Source of the DNA: Christensenella sp.
Lineage (GTDB): Bacteria; Bacillota; Clostridia; Christensenellales; Maliibacteriaceae
Length of the DNA: 16,673 nucleotides
Assembly: GCA_019420085.1 (NCBI GenBank)
Contig: JAHZHV010000087.1
Location: forward strand, 1-16,673
Direction: 5' to 3'
The translations under genes and the position numbers were made by a program. Of the stretch, positions 1-7,003 are shown piece after piece. Position 1 is the stretch's first letter. Every line of letters begins with the position of its first letter. The notes under the pieces are model-generated. The model ran no database searches, was not told the DNA's origin, and saw only the letters and a list, made by a program, of their open reading frames with translations.

Positions 1-1318
1 GGCTGATCAGCTGCGGCGGACAGGACAGGGAGTTCATGCACATTAAATTCGCACCGTTTTTTTCAAGACGCGCACCGCATGCCGGGCACAACTGTGGTGC
101 TATAATTTCCTCCCCCTCCAGACCGTCGTCGACACGTCCTGTAATCTCAGGAATTACGTCATTGGAACGTCGTACCCAAACATTGGCGTGCAGCCGAAGG
201 TCCTTGCGGCGGATGTCGTCTTCATTGTTCAGCGTTGCGCGGCGAATCGTTGCACCTGCAAGCTCGACAGGGGACAGATGTGCAAGCGGTGTCACACGTC
301 CTGTTCTGCCAACCTCCCAGGTGACTTCTTCGAGCATGGTTGTTGCCTCATCTGCGGCAAACTTCCAGGCCATGGCCCAGCGGGGGAAGCGATCGGTATG
401 CCCCAGCGCACGCCGCGTGGCAAAGTCGGCAACTTTGACAACCGCGCCATCAATCAGAAAATCGAGTGAATCCCGTTCTGCTTCAACTTGTGAAATCGCT
501 TCCATGACGGCGTCGATATCGTTGCAGGCTGTTATACGCGGACTAACAGGGAAACCACAGTCCCTCAGCCAGTCAAACATATCAAAGACATTGTAAACTT
601 CTAATTCTGGTTTACAATACCCGATCTGGTAAAAGAACAGATCCAGGCGCTTTTCCCGCGTTTTTTCCGGATCGATGTTGCGCAGAGCGCCTGCGGCGGC
701 GTTGCGTGCATTTTTCAGTGGCTCCTGCGCAGTCCGATTATAGGCTTGCAGTGCGGACAGGCGCATGATACCTTCACCCTGCACTTCAATCACGCCGGAA
801 AAGGGGATATGGTGCGGTACGCCGGCAATGGTCTGTACCTGCGGCAGAATTCCTTCGCCTACGATACCGGTACCGCGCGTGGCAGCCTGTGTCAGTGTAC
901 CGTTTTCATAGCGCAGATTGACGGTCAGACCGTCAAATTTGTATTCCACAACGTAGGAAATAGGAGCAAGGTCCTGTCCCTGTGCGACCAGATCGTCACG
1001 CAGGCGGCGAACACGTGCATCCCAGTGACGCAATTCATCTTCGCGGCGGCATTTATCCAGACTCCAGAGTCTGGCAAGATGTGTAACCGGCACAAAGGCC
1101 TGCGAGACCTGCTGTGCGCCGACACTGTGTGCCGGGGAATCCGGCAGTACGATGCCGGTTTCCTGTTCAAGGGCACGCAGACGGTCAAACAGCGCGTCGT
1201 ATTCGGCATCACTGATGATAGGCGCATCCTGCTCATAGTAGCGGCGTCGATGTTCATTGAGCGTATCTATAAGCGCCTGCATTTGCTGCAATTGTTCCGA
1301 TTGTGATATCTGCGTCAT
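1..1318 (-). CDS. ligA: NAD-dependent DNA ligase LigA (3' end cut by window edge)
   Basis: Seals nicks in duplex DNA using NAD+, acting in replication and repair in the cytoplasm. The 439 visible codons (of about 650-670 usual) start at ATG 1318-1316, immediately after the pcrA stop (TAA|ATG), with GGAGAAGGA inside the pcrA end as ribosome site. Seen in order: domain Ia with YYEQDAP and SDAEYDAL (about residues 27-43, NMN side), DSPAHSVG (60-67), the adenylation lysine motif YKFDG (K127 the nucleophile), EVQGEG, IDGAVVKV, PRWAMAWKF, the OB-fold start EVGRTGRVTP, and a four-cysteine zinc finger (about C411, C414, C427, C433). HhH and BRCT domains lie beyond position 1. Several motif residues differ from the usual LigA (RLWSLDK for MLSLDN, EVQGEG for EVRGEV, ATLNN for ATLHN), suggesting a divergent clade rather than a broken gene. 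Third gene of a leftward operon after yerC and pcrA. Confidence 0.95.
   Translation of the reverse strand, partial: MTQISQSEQLQQMQALIDTLNEHRRRYYEQDAPIISDAEYDALFDRLRALEQETGIVLPDSPAHSVGAQQVSQAFVPVTHLARLWSLDKCRREDELRHWDARVRRLRDDLVAQGQDLAPISYVVEYKFDGLTVNLRYENGTLTQAATRGTGIVGEGILPQVQTIAGVPHHIPFSGVIEVQGEGIMRLSALQAYNRTAQEPLKNARNAAAGALRNIDPEKTREKRLDLFFYQIGYCKPELEVYNVFDMFDWLRDCGFPVSPRITACNDIDAVMEAISQVEAERDSLDFLIDGAVVKVADFATRRALGHTDRFPRWAMAWKFAADEATTMLEEVTWEVGRTGRVTPLAHLSPVELAGATIRRATLNNEDDIRRKDLRLHANVWVRRSNDVIPEITGRVDDGLEGEEIIAPQLCPACGARLEKNGANLMCMNSLSCPPQLIS
591..617. repeat. Perfect 8-bp inverted repeat inside ligA
   Basis: TTGTAAAC (591-598) and GTTTACAA (610-617) are perfect inverted copies separated by 11 bases. 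They lie inside the ligA coding region. The same heptamer GTTTACA recurs near the tsaD 3' end. Function unknown; it may be chance within coding sequence. Confidence 0.4.
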
Positions 1319-3628
1319 TTACAATTCCTTCTCCAGTTTGGCAAATGATGCCGAAAGTTGTTTGATACCGCGGCCGTCGAAGGCTACGGTGACAAGATCG
1401 CCCTTGATATTGACGACAACGCCGCGGCCGAAGACGGTATGACGGACGTGATCGCCCGTATGCAGCGCAGATGCCGGCGTGCCGGTATTTTGCGGCGTGC
1501 GCTGCGCATGTAAGGCCGCCTGCTGACTTTGGAAGCTCTGCTGCGGTGTGCGGCGTGTCAGGTTGATATACGAGGTGGACCCGACGGCAAAGCCGAAGTC
1601 CTCTTCACTGTCAAAAATGGACTCACGCATACGCGGTGCGATGCGAATTCGGTCTTCGGCCGCATCCTTTGGAATTTCCTTTAAAAAGCGGGACGGAAGA
1701 TGGACGCCGGCATTGTTCATTAAAGCACGGAACTCTGCGCGCGTCAGATACAGAAGCTCTCGGGCACGTGTGATGCCAACATAGCACAAGCGGCGTTCCT
1801 CCTGCAGTTGCCTTTCATCTTCCAGCGCACGCGCATGGGGAAATACGCCTTCTTCCATACCGGTTAGAAATACGACGGGAAACTCAAGGCCTTTTGCTCC
1901 ATGAATTGTCATCATCGTCACGGCGCCCTGCGGCGCATCTTCCTGTGCAACGTCGCTTTCCAGTGATACGGAAGAGAGCCAGTCCTCCAGCGTCGGTGCA
2001 GAGGGCGGCGCATCGGTGTCAAGCTGCGCCTCCTCGTCGCTATAGGTGCGTATGCCAAGTTCCCATTCTGCTTCAAATTGCTTGGCAGCGGTGACAAGTT
2101 CCAGCAGGTTTTCCCGCTTTGCTGCGCTTTCGTCATCGCTCGGGTCGTACATATCCAGAAGCCCCGTTTTGGTGATGACATGCTGCGCCAGCTCACTGAT
2201 GCTGCAAAGCTGCCATAAAGTTGACAATTCTCCCATCAGTTCTGCAAACCGGGAAACGGCTTTTTTCATGCGTGCCGGCGCCTGCGGTGCATCAGAAAAG
2301 TCCATAACGGCGGCAAGCAGGCTTTCATCATTCTCGGCGGCCAGCGCTTCCAGCGCATCAACAGCCGCATCGCCGATGCCGCGTTTGGGCACATTGATAA
2401 TGCGGCGAATGCTGACGGTATCGTTTGGATTGTTCAAGAGCTTCAGATAGGCCATAGCGTCTTTGATTTCCTTGCGTTGCCAGAACCCAACGCCGCCATA
2501 GACGCGATAGGGGATGTTATTGCGCACAAGTGCCTGACCCAGAAGACGGGACTGCGCATGCGTACGGTAGAATACAGCGATATCGGCGTAACTGCGCTTT
2601 TGCTGCCGCACAAGTTGTCCGATTTCGGAGGCGACGAAGTCAGCCTCGGCTTCTGCATTGTCAAATGCGCATAGTATTGGTTTGTCGCCATCCGGATTCT
2701 GTGTCCATAGACGCTTGCTTTTGCGTTCGGCGTTATTGGCAATGACGGCGTTGGCACATTCCAGAATGTGCCCTGTAGAACGATAATTCTGTTCCAGACG
2801 AATGACGCGTGCGCCGGGGAAGTCCTTTTCAAAATCCAGGATATTGCGGATATCTGCGCCGCGCCATCCATAAATGGACTGATCGTCGTCGCCGACCACG
2901 CAGATATTGCCGTAATAGCTGCACAGCAGACGGATAAGCATATATTGCGCCTGAGAGGTGTCCTGATATTCATCTACATGCACATAATGAAAGCGCGCGG
3001 CATAAGCAGTCAGCACATCAGGATTTTGCTGAAACAACATAAGCGTGTTGAGGATCAGATCATCAAAGTCCATTGCGTCTGCCTCGCGCAGGGCATTTTG
3101 ATACATGGCGTATACCTGTGCCAGCTTTTCGCCACGGAAATCCGCGGCGCATTTTTGGGCAAACTCAGAAGGTGGGATCATCTTGTCCTTTGCGCCTGAA
3201 ATCTGTGCACGTACATATTTGGGTGCAAAAGAGTCTTCAGAAAGCTGCGCTTTTGCAAGGCAGTTTTTCAGGATACGCATGGCGTCTTCTTCATCGTAGA
3301 TTGTGAAATTTTGGCCATATCCAAGGTGTGTTGCCTCGCGGCGCAAAATGCGCACACAAAGAGAATGGAAGGTTGAGCACCAAACATATTGTCCGCCGTG
3401 CGTCATAGCCTCCAAACGTTCACGCATTTCCCATGCAGCTTTGTTTGTGAAGGTCACAGCAAGAATATTCCACGGTGCAATGTGATCTTCCTGAATCAGA
3501 CGGGCGATTCGGGCGGTGAGCATGCGTGTCTTGCCGCTTCCCGCGCCGGCCAAAACAAGAAGCGCGCCCTCGCTGTGGCGGGCGGCTTCAGCCTGCTTTT
3601 CATTGAGTGTATCCAAAATACTGGTCAT
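1319..3628 (-). CDS. pcrA: ATP-dependent DNA helicase PcrA (UvrD/Rep family, SF1)
   Basis: A 3'-5' SF1A helicase that unwinds DNA in repair and rolling-circle replication, clears recombinase filaments and contacts RNA polymerase. 769 residues, slightly longer than the usual 730-750. Visible: Q-like motif LNEKQAEA (8-15), Walker A GAGSGKT (28-34), motif Ia TFTNKAAWEMRER (59-71), Walker B VDEYQDTS (218-225), motif III GDDDQSIYGWRGA (246-258), motif IV QNYRST, motif V TIHGAKGLEF, motif VI VGITRARELLYL, and a C-terminal Tudor-like domain (about 722-769, VRHTVFGRGVV...VAFDGRG) typical of PcrA. The start ATG 3628-3626 overlaps the yerC stop (ATGA), with a modest AAAGGAA ribosome site. ligA follows with no gap. 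The order yerC-pcrA-ligA matches the Bacillus yerC-yerD-pcrB-pcrA-ligA region, here without yerD and pcrB. All helicase motifs look intact. Confidence 0.98.
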   Translation of the reverse strand: MTSILDTLNEKQAEAARHSEGALLVLAGAGSGKTRMLTARIARLIQEDHIAPWNILAVTFTNKAAWEMRERLEAMTHGGQYVWCSTFHSLCVRILRREATHLGYGQNFTIYDEEDAMRILKNCLAKAQLSEDSFAPKYVRAQISGAKDKMIPPSEFAQKCAADFRGEKLAQVYAMYQNALREADAMDFDDLILNTLMLFQQNPDVLTAYAARFHYVHVDEYQDTSQAQYMLIRLLCSYYGNICVVGDDDQSIYGWRGADIRNILDFEKDFPGARVIRLEQNYRSTGHILECANAVIANNAERKSKRLWTQNPDGDKPILCAFDNAEAEADFVASEIGQLVRQQKRSYADIAVFYRTHAQSRLLGQALVRNNIPYRVYGGVGFWQRKEIKDAMAYLKLLNNPNDTVSIRRIINVPKRGIGDAAVDALEALAAENDESLLAAVMDFSDAPQAPARMKKAVSRFAELMGELSTLWQLCSISELAQHVITKTGLLDMYDPSDDESAAKRENLLELVTAAKQFEAEWELGIRTYSDEEAQLDTDAPPSAPTLEDWLSSVSLESDVAQEDAPQGAVTMMTIHGAKGLEFPVVFLTGMEEGVFPHARALEDERQLQEERRLCYVGITRARELLYLTRAEFRALMNNAGVHLPSRFLKEIPKDAAEDRIRIAPRMRESIFDSEEDFGFAVGSTSYINLTRRTPQQSFQSQQAALHAQRTPQNTGTPASALHTGDHVRHTVFGRGVVVNIKGDLVTVAFDGRGIKQLSASFAKLEKEL

Positions 3629-3939
3629 TTGTTGTCCGGTTCCTTTTGTTCCTCGAGTTTTTTCAGAATACGCGTATAGCCATCAGCACCGTATTTTAAA
3701 GAGCGCTTGACACGGCTGATCGTGGCGCTTGAAACACCGGTAAGCGTTGCAATATCCTGATAGGTATACTCTTCAAGCAGCATCTTTGCAACCTGTACGC
3801 GCTGCGCCATGGCAACAAGTTCCGAGACCGTACACAGGTCTTCAAAGAAGCGATAACAATCCTCCAGGCTCTCCAGCGCCAGAATTGCGTGGAAGAACTC
3901 GTCTGTTTTTTCCGATGCAAAGCGCGAACGATATGACAC
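3625..3939 (-). CDS. yerC: YerC/YecD-type TrpR-like helix-turn-helix regulator
   Basis: A small (104 aa) DNA-binding protein of the TrpR-related YerC/YecD family. The family pattern is clear: FFHAILALESLEDCYRFF, DLCTVSELVAMAQR, then the helix-turn-helix YTYQDIATLTGVSSATISRVKRSL and the ending YGADGYTRIL. I chose the GTG at 3939-3937 because GGAAAGGCGG (3948-3957) sits 8 bases upstream and the resulting N-terminus (VSYRSRFASEKTDEFF) matches the usual family start; an in-frame ATG 15 codons earlier has no comparable ribosome site. The last codon overlaps the pcrA start (ATGA), so the two are translationally coupled. Some Clostridia members have been predicted to regulate histidine biosynthesis; nothing here shows which genes this one controls, and there is no his gene in the window. 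Role in regulating its own operon is possible but unproven. Confidence 0.93.
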   Translation of the reverse strand: MSYRSRFASEKTDEFFHAILALESLEDCYRFFEDLCTVSELVAMAQRVQVAKMLLEEYTYQDIATLTGVSSATISRVKRSLKYGADGYTRILKKLEEQKEPDNK

Positions 3940-3993
3940 GCAAAAAACCGCCTTTCCAATAACCTGCGCGCATGTTCTGCGCAACTTGACATG

Positions 3994-4022
3994 ATTTTAC
4001 CACAGCACAGTACGAAAGTAAA
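3994..4022 (-). promoter_or_regulatory. Sigma-A-type promoter for yerC-pcrA-ligA
   Basis: On the minus strand, TTTACT (4022-4017) and TAAAAT (3999-3994) are separated by exactly 17 bases. Transcription would begin near 3987, giving a leader of about 50 bases before the yerC GTG. This is the best promoter match in the window by eye; it has not been tested. Confidence 0.65.
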
Positions 4023-4042
4023 CGCGCGTACGACAGCCGGGA

Positions 4043-4100
4043 CATGCTTTTTCCCGTGGTAATACAGGGCACATGCGGTTGCAGCGCATGGGAAAACATG
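4043..4100. repeat. Imperfect long inverted repeat in the yerC/secA divergent region
   Basis: The arms at 4043-4058 (CATGCTTTTTCCCGTG) and 4087-4100 (CATGGGAAAACATG) can pair with two single-base bulges and one G-T pair. A competing inner hairpin ATGCG (4073-4077) with CGCAT (4085-4089) shares part of the right arm. The region covers the proposed secA -35 element. It could be an operator or a leader structure; no known motif is recognised. Confidence 0.4.
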
Positions 4101-4107
4101 CTAAAAT
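4079..4107 (+). promoter_or_regulatory. Candidate promoter for secA
   Basis: TTGCAG (4079-4084) and TAAAAT (4102-4107) are 17 bases apart. The -10 matches consensus at 5 of 6 positions, the -35 at only 3. Predicted start near 4114, about 55 bases before the secA start. A second possible -35, TTGACA at 3986-3991, lacks a good -10 at normal spacing. Confidence 0.45.
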
Positions 4108-4167
4108 GAACAGGCCTTTGAGCACCCGGCGCACGACGGATAAAGGCGCAGTTTAAAAGGAAAGAAA

Positions 4168-6786
4168 GTGATTTGGATGGCGAATCTTTTTAAAAACATT
4201 TTTGCATCTTCCAACGAGCGGGAGGTGAAAAAACTGGCGGCGATCGTCTCGCGCGTTGAGGCACTGGAGGATACATTCCATGCCATGTCGGATGATCAGC
4301 TGCGTGAATCTACTGCTGCGCTGCGTCTGCGTAGAGAAAAAGGGGAGACGCTTGATGCACTTCTTCCGGAGGCGTTTGCACTTGTACGCGAGGGAGGCGT
4401 ACGTGCGCTTGGCATGCGGCATTATCCGGTTCAGATTATGGGCGCCGTGGCACTGCATCAGGGACGGATTGCCGAGATGCGTACGGGTGAAGGCAAGACG
4501 CTTTCGGCGACGATGCCGCTTTTCTTAAATGCGCTGGATGGCAAAGGTGCGCACCTTGTCACGGTCAATGATTATCTTGCAAAGCGTGACGCCGAATGGA
4601 TGGGAAAACTCTACCGCTTTTTGGGAATGAGCGTTGGTGCCATTGTGCATGAATTGGATTCCAATCAGCGGCGGCAGATGTACGCCTGTGACATTACTTA
4701 TGGTACAAACAACGAGTTTGGCTTTGATTATCTGCGTGACAATATGGCGGTTACGCGTGAAGGACTGGTGCAGCGGGATATGCACTACGCAATCGTCGAT
4801 GAGGTGGACTCCATTCTGATCGACGAGGCGCGTACGCCGCTGATTATTTCCGGCAGCGCAAACCGTTCAACAGAACTTTACACGGCGGCAGATCGCTTTG
4901 CAGCGCGGCTGAAGCCGGAAGAGGATTTTACGCACGATGAAAAGAAGAAGACGATTAACCTGACCGAGGAAGGCGTTGCCCGTGCCGAGGCGGCATTTGG
5001 TGTGGAAAACTGGACGGACATTGAGAACACGGAGTTGGCGCATCATGTCAATCAGGCGCTTAAAGCGCGCTTTATGATGCAGCGTGACCGTGACTATGTT
5101 GTACAGGATGGGCAAGTGCTGATCGTGGATGAGTTTACCGGTCGTTTGATGATGGGACGCCGGTTTAATGAGGGGCTGCATCAGGCGATTGAAGCCAAAG
5201 AGGGCGTCAAAATTCGCAGTGAAAGCAAGACCCTTGCGACAATTACCGTCCAGAATTATTTCCGTATGTACGATAAGCTGGCTGGTATGACCGGTACGGC
5301 AAAGACGGAAGAAGATGAGTTCCGGGGAATTTACGGTCTTGACGTTGTGCAGATTCCCCCGAATCGCCCGATGATCCGCATTGACGAAAATGATGTAATT
5401 TTCAAGACGCAGCGCAGTAAATTTGAGGCAGTAATCGATGAAATCGTGCGCCGGCATGAAACCGGACAACCGATTCTTGTCGGTACCGTGTCTGTGGAAA
5501 AGAGCGAGACGCTTTCCAAGATGCTTTCGCGCCGCGGCGTGCGCCATGAGGTGCTCAATGCGAAAAATCACATGCGTGAGGCGCAGATTGTCGCGCAGGC
5601 AGGGCAGTTTGGTGCAATTACGATTGCAACAAACATGGCCGGTCGTGGTACAGATATTCTCTTGGGCGGCAATCCGGATTTTATGGCGCGCAATCAAATG
5701 CAGCGTGAGGGTTACGAACCTGAGATGATTGAAGCCGCTACGGGACATGCTGATACGGACGATGCGGAGATTTTAAAGGCACGCGCTGCGTATACGCAGC
5801 TGTATGAAAAATATAAAGAGACGACGGATCAGGAACATGCGCGTGTTGTACAGGTCGGCGGCCTGCATATTATTGGCACCGAGCGGCATGAGTCGCGCCG
5901 TATTGACAATCAGCTGCGCGGCCGTGCAGGCAGGCAGGGGGATCCGGGTTCGTCGCAGTTCTTTATTGCGCTGGAGGACGACATTATGCGTCTTTTCGGC
6001 GGTGATCGCATTACTTCGTTGCTGGAGCGCGTGGGGATGGACGAAGATGTGCGTCTTGAATATGGCATGCTTTCCCGCCAGATCGAAGCAGCACAAAAGC
6101 GTGTGGAGTATAATAACTACAATATTCGCAAGCACGTTCTGCAATATGACGACGTGATGAACAAACAGCGCGAGATTATCTATGCACAGCGAAAAGAAGT
6201 GCTGTGCGGCAGCGATATGCGTGCCAATATGATTTCAATGCTGGATTCTCTGGTTGCCGATGCAGTTGCGACGTATACAGGCGGTGCGAAGCATCCGCAG
6301 GAGTGGGATCTTGAGGGACTGCTGCAGTATTGTACGCGGTTTTTCCCTTGCCAGCAGGTGTTCGATCTCAAGGATGCTGACGCTGTGTCAAAATTGACGC
6401 AGCAGGCACTGACGCAAGCTCTGACGCAGTGTGCGCATGAGACCTATGCGCAAAAGGAAAAGCTATTGCAGGAGCATGGTTTGGATCCGCGTGCACTGGA
6501 ACGTGCGATACTGCTTCGCGCCGTAGACGGCCGCTGGATGGATCACATTGATGATATGGATCAGCTGCGTCAGGGTATTGGCCTTCGCGCCTATGGCAAT
6601 ACGGATCCTGTGCGGGCCTATAATATTGAGGGCTTTGCCATGTTTGATCAGATGATCGATAATATCCGTGAGGCGGCGCTTGCGGCCTATCTGAATCTGA
6701 CAATTGAGAAAAAAGAGCGACCGGCTGCGCCGGCGCGTCCGCGTACTGCTCACCTGCTGCAGCAGCTGCGCCGCGTACACCTGTGA
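4168..6786 (+). CDS. secA: Preprotein translocase ATPase SecA (C-terminal tail frameshifted)
   Basis: The motor that drives unfolded preproteins through SecYEG at the membrane. 872 codons as read. Visible: N-terminal NEREVKKL helix, Walker A MRTGEGKT (104-111), TYGTNNEFGFDYLRDN (177-192), Walker B VDEVDSILIDEARTPLI (210-226), the cross-linking domain, GRGTDI and GRAGRQGDPGSSQFF of the second nucleotide-binding fold, helical scaffold with RKHVLQYDDVMNKQR, and the wing DGRWMDHIDDMDQLRQGI. Start is uncertain: GTG 4168 has the better spacing from AAAAGGAAAG (4155-4164); ATG 4177 gives the more usual start MANLFKN. The last 11 residues before TGA 6784-6786 (from about 6751) are not SecA-like; the expected Ala/Pro linker and zinc-binding SEC-C motif follow in the -1 frame (6753-6881). 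Motor domains are intact. prfB follows, as in many Bacillota. Confidence 0.96.
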   Translation: MIWMANLFKNIFASSNEREVKKLAAIVSRVEALEDTFHAMSDDQLRESTAALRLRREKGETLDALLPEAFALVREGGVRALGMRHYPVQIMGAVALHQGRIAEMRTGEGKTLSATMPLFLNALDGKGAHLVTVNDYLAKRDAEWMGKLYRFLGMSVGAIVHELDSNQRRQMYACDITYGTNNEFGFDYLRDNMAVTREGLVQRDMHYAIVDEVDSILIDEARTPLIISGSANRSTELYTAADRFAARLKPEEDFTHDEKKKTINLTEEGVARAEAAFGVENWTDIENTELAHHVNQALKARFMMQRDRDYVVQDGQVLIVDEFTGRLMMGRRFNEGLHQAIEAKEGVKIRSESKTLATITVQNYFRMYDKLAGMTGTAKTEEDEFRGIYGLDVVQIPPNRPMIRIDENDVIFKTQRSKFEAVIDEIVRRHETGQPILVGTVSVEKSETLSKMLSRRGVRHEVLNAKNHMREAQIVAQAGQFGAITIATNMAGRGTDILLGGNPDFMARNQMQREGYEPEMIEAATGHADTDDAEILKARAAYTQLYEKYKETTDQEHARVVQVGGLHIIGTERHESRRIDNQLRGRAGRQGDPGSSQFFIALEDDIMRLFGGDRITSLLERVGMDEDVRLEYGMLSRQIEAAQKRVEYNNYNIRKHVLQYDDVMNKQREIIYAQRKEVLCGSDMRANMISMLDSLVADAVATYTGGAKHPQEWDLEGLLQYCTRFFPCQQVFDLKDADAVSKLTQQALTQALTQCAHETYAQKEKLLQEHGLDPRALERAILLRAVDGRWMDHIDDMDQLRQGIGLRAYGNTDPVRAYNIEGFAMFDQMIDNIREAALAAYLNLTIEKKERPAAPARPRTAHLLQQLRRVHL

Positions 6787-6881
6787 AAACAGGCAAAAAG
6801 ATCGGACGCAACGATCCTTGTCCCTGTGGCAGCGGAAAGAAATATAAAAACTGCCGCGGTGCAAATAGCAGGGAAGAATAA
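6753..6881 (+). pseudogene. secA: Detached SecA C-terminal tail (SEC-C zinc motif) in the -1 frame
   Basis: Read from 6753, the frame gives PAAAAAPRTPVKTGKK followed by IGRNDPCPCGSGKKYKNC, RGANSREE and TAA (6879-6881). This is the standard SecA linker and SEC-C tail that binds zinc, SecB and/or ribosome and lipid in other bacteria. It is one reading frame back from the secA body. The -1 frame is open from just after a TGA at 6705-6707 through 6881, so a single missing base near 6751-6753 explains it best. The motif keeps CPC and the third cysteine, but the residue after that cysteine is Arg (CGC), where SecA normally has His or Cys, so the fourth zinc ligand is missing. It may be a mutation, an assembly error, or (less likely) recoding. 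Confidence 0.85.
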
Positions 6882-6896
6882 AACTTGATCTTTCCA

Positions 6897-6980
6897 GCAC
6901 GGTGTAACGTGCAGGTCAGATAAATTGGGTGTGGCATGCCGCCTGGCAGGAATGCTGCATAAGGGCATGCGGCAATTTTA
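6897..6980 (+). other. secA-prfB gap with two small hairpins
   Basis: The 122 bases between the SecA tail stop and prfB contain GCACG (6897-6901) facing CGTGC (6908-6912) across a six-base loop, and TGCCGC (6937-6942) facing GCGGCA (6969-6974) around an inner GCAG/CTGC stem, followed by ATTTTA. The second could be a weak terminator or attenuator ahead of prfB, but its T-run is poor. No convincing promoter was seen. Confidence 0.3.
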
Positions 6981-7003
6981 ACCATCGAAAGGATGTGAAT
7001 CAG

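Noticed and set aside
4867..5748. 293-codon open frame on the minus strand inside secA
   Set aside because: Antisense shadow of the SecA motor region; no ribosome site or recognisable domain.
6793..6881. Tail after secA as a separate small zinc protein gene
   Set aside because: GTG 6783 opens the frame, but the linker matching SecA continues upstream of it and there is no ribosome site; a frameshifted SecA tail explains it better.
6993..6998. ATGTGA start-stop element before prfB
   Set aside because: It lies next to the AAAGGA ribosome site but is likely chance; the real start GTG 7004 is supported by the RF2 N-terminus.
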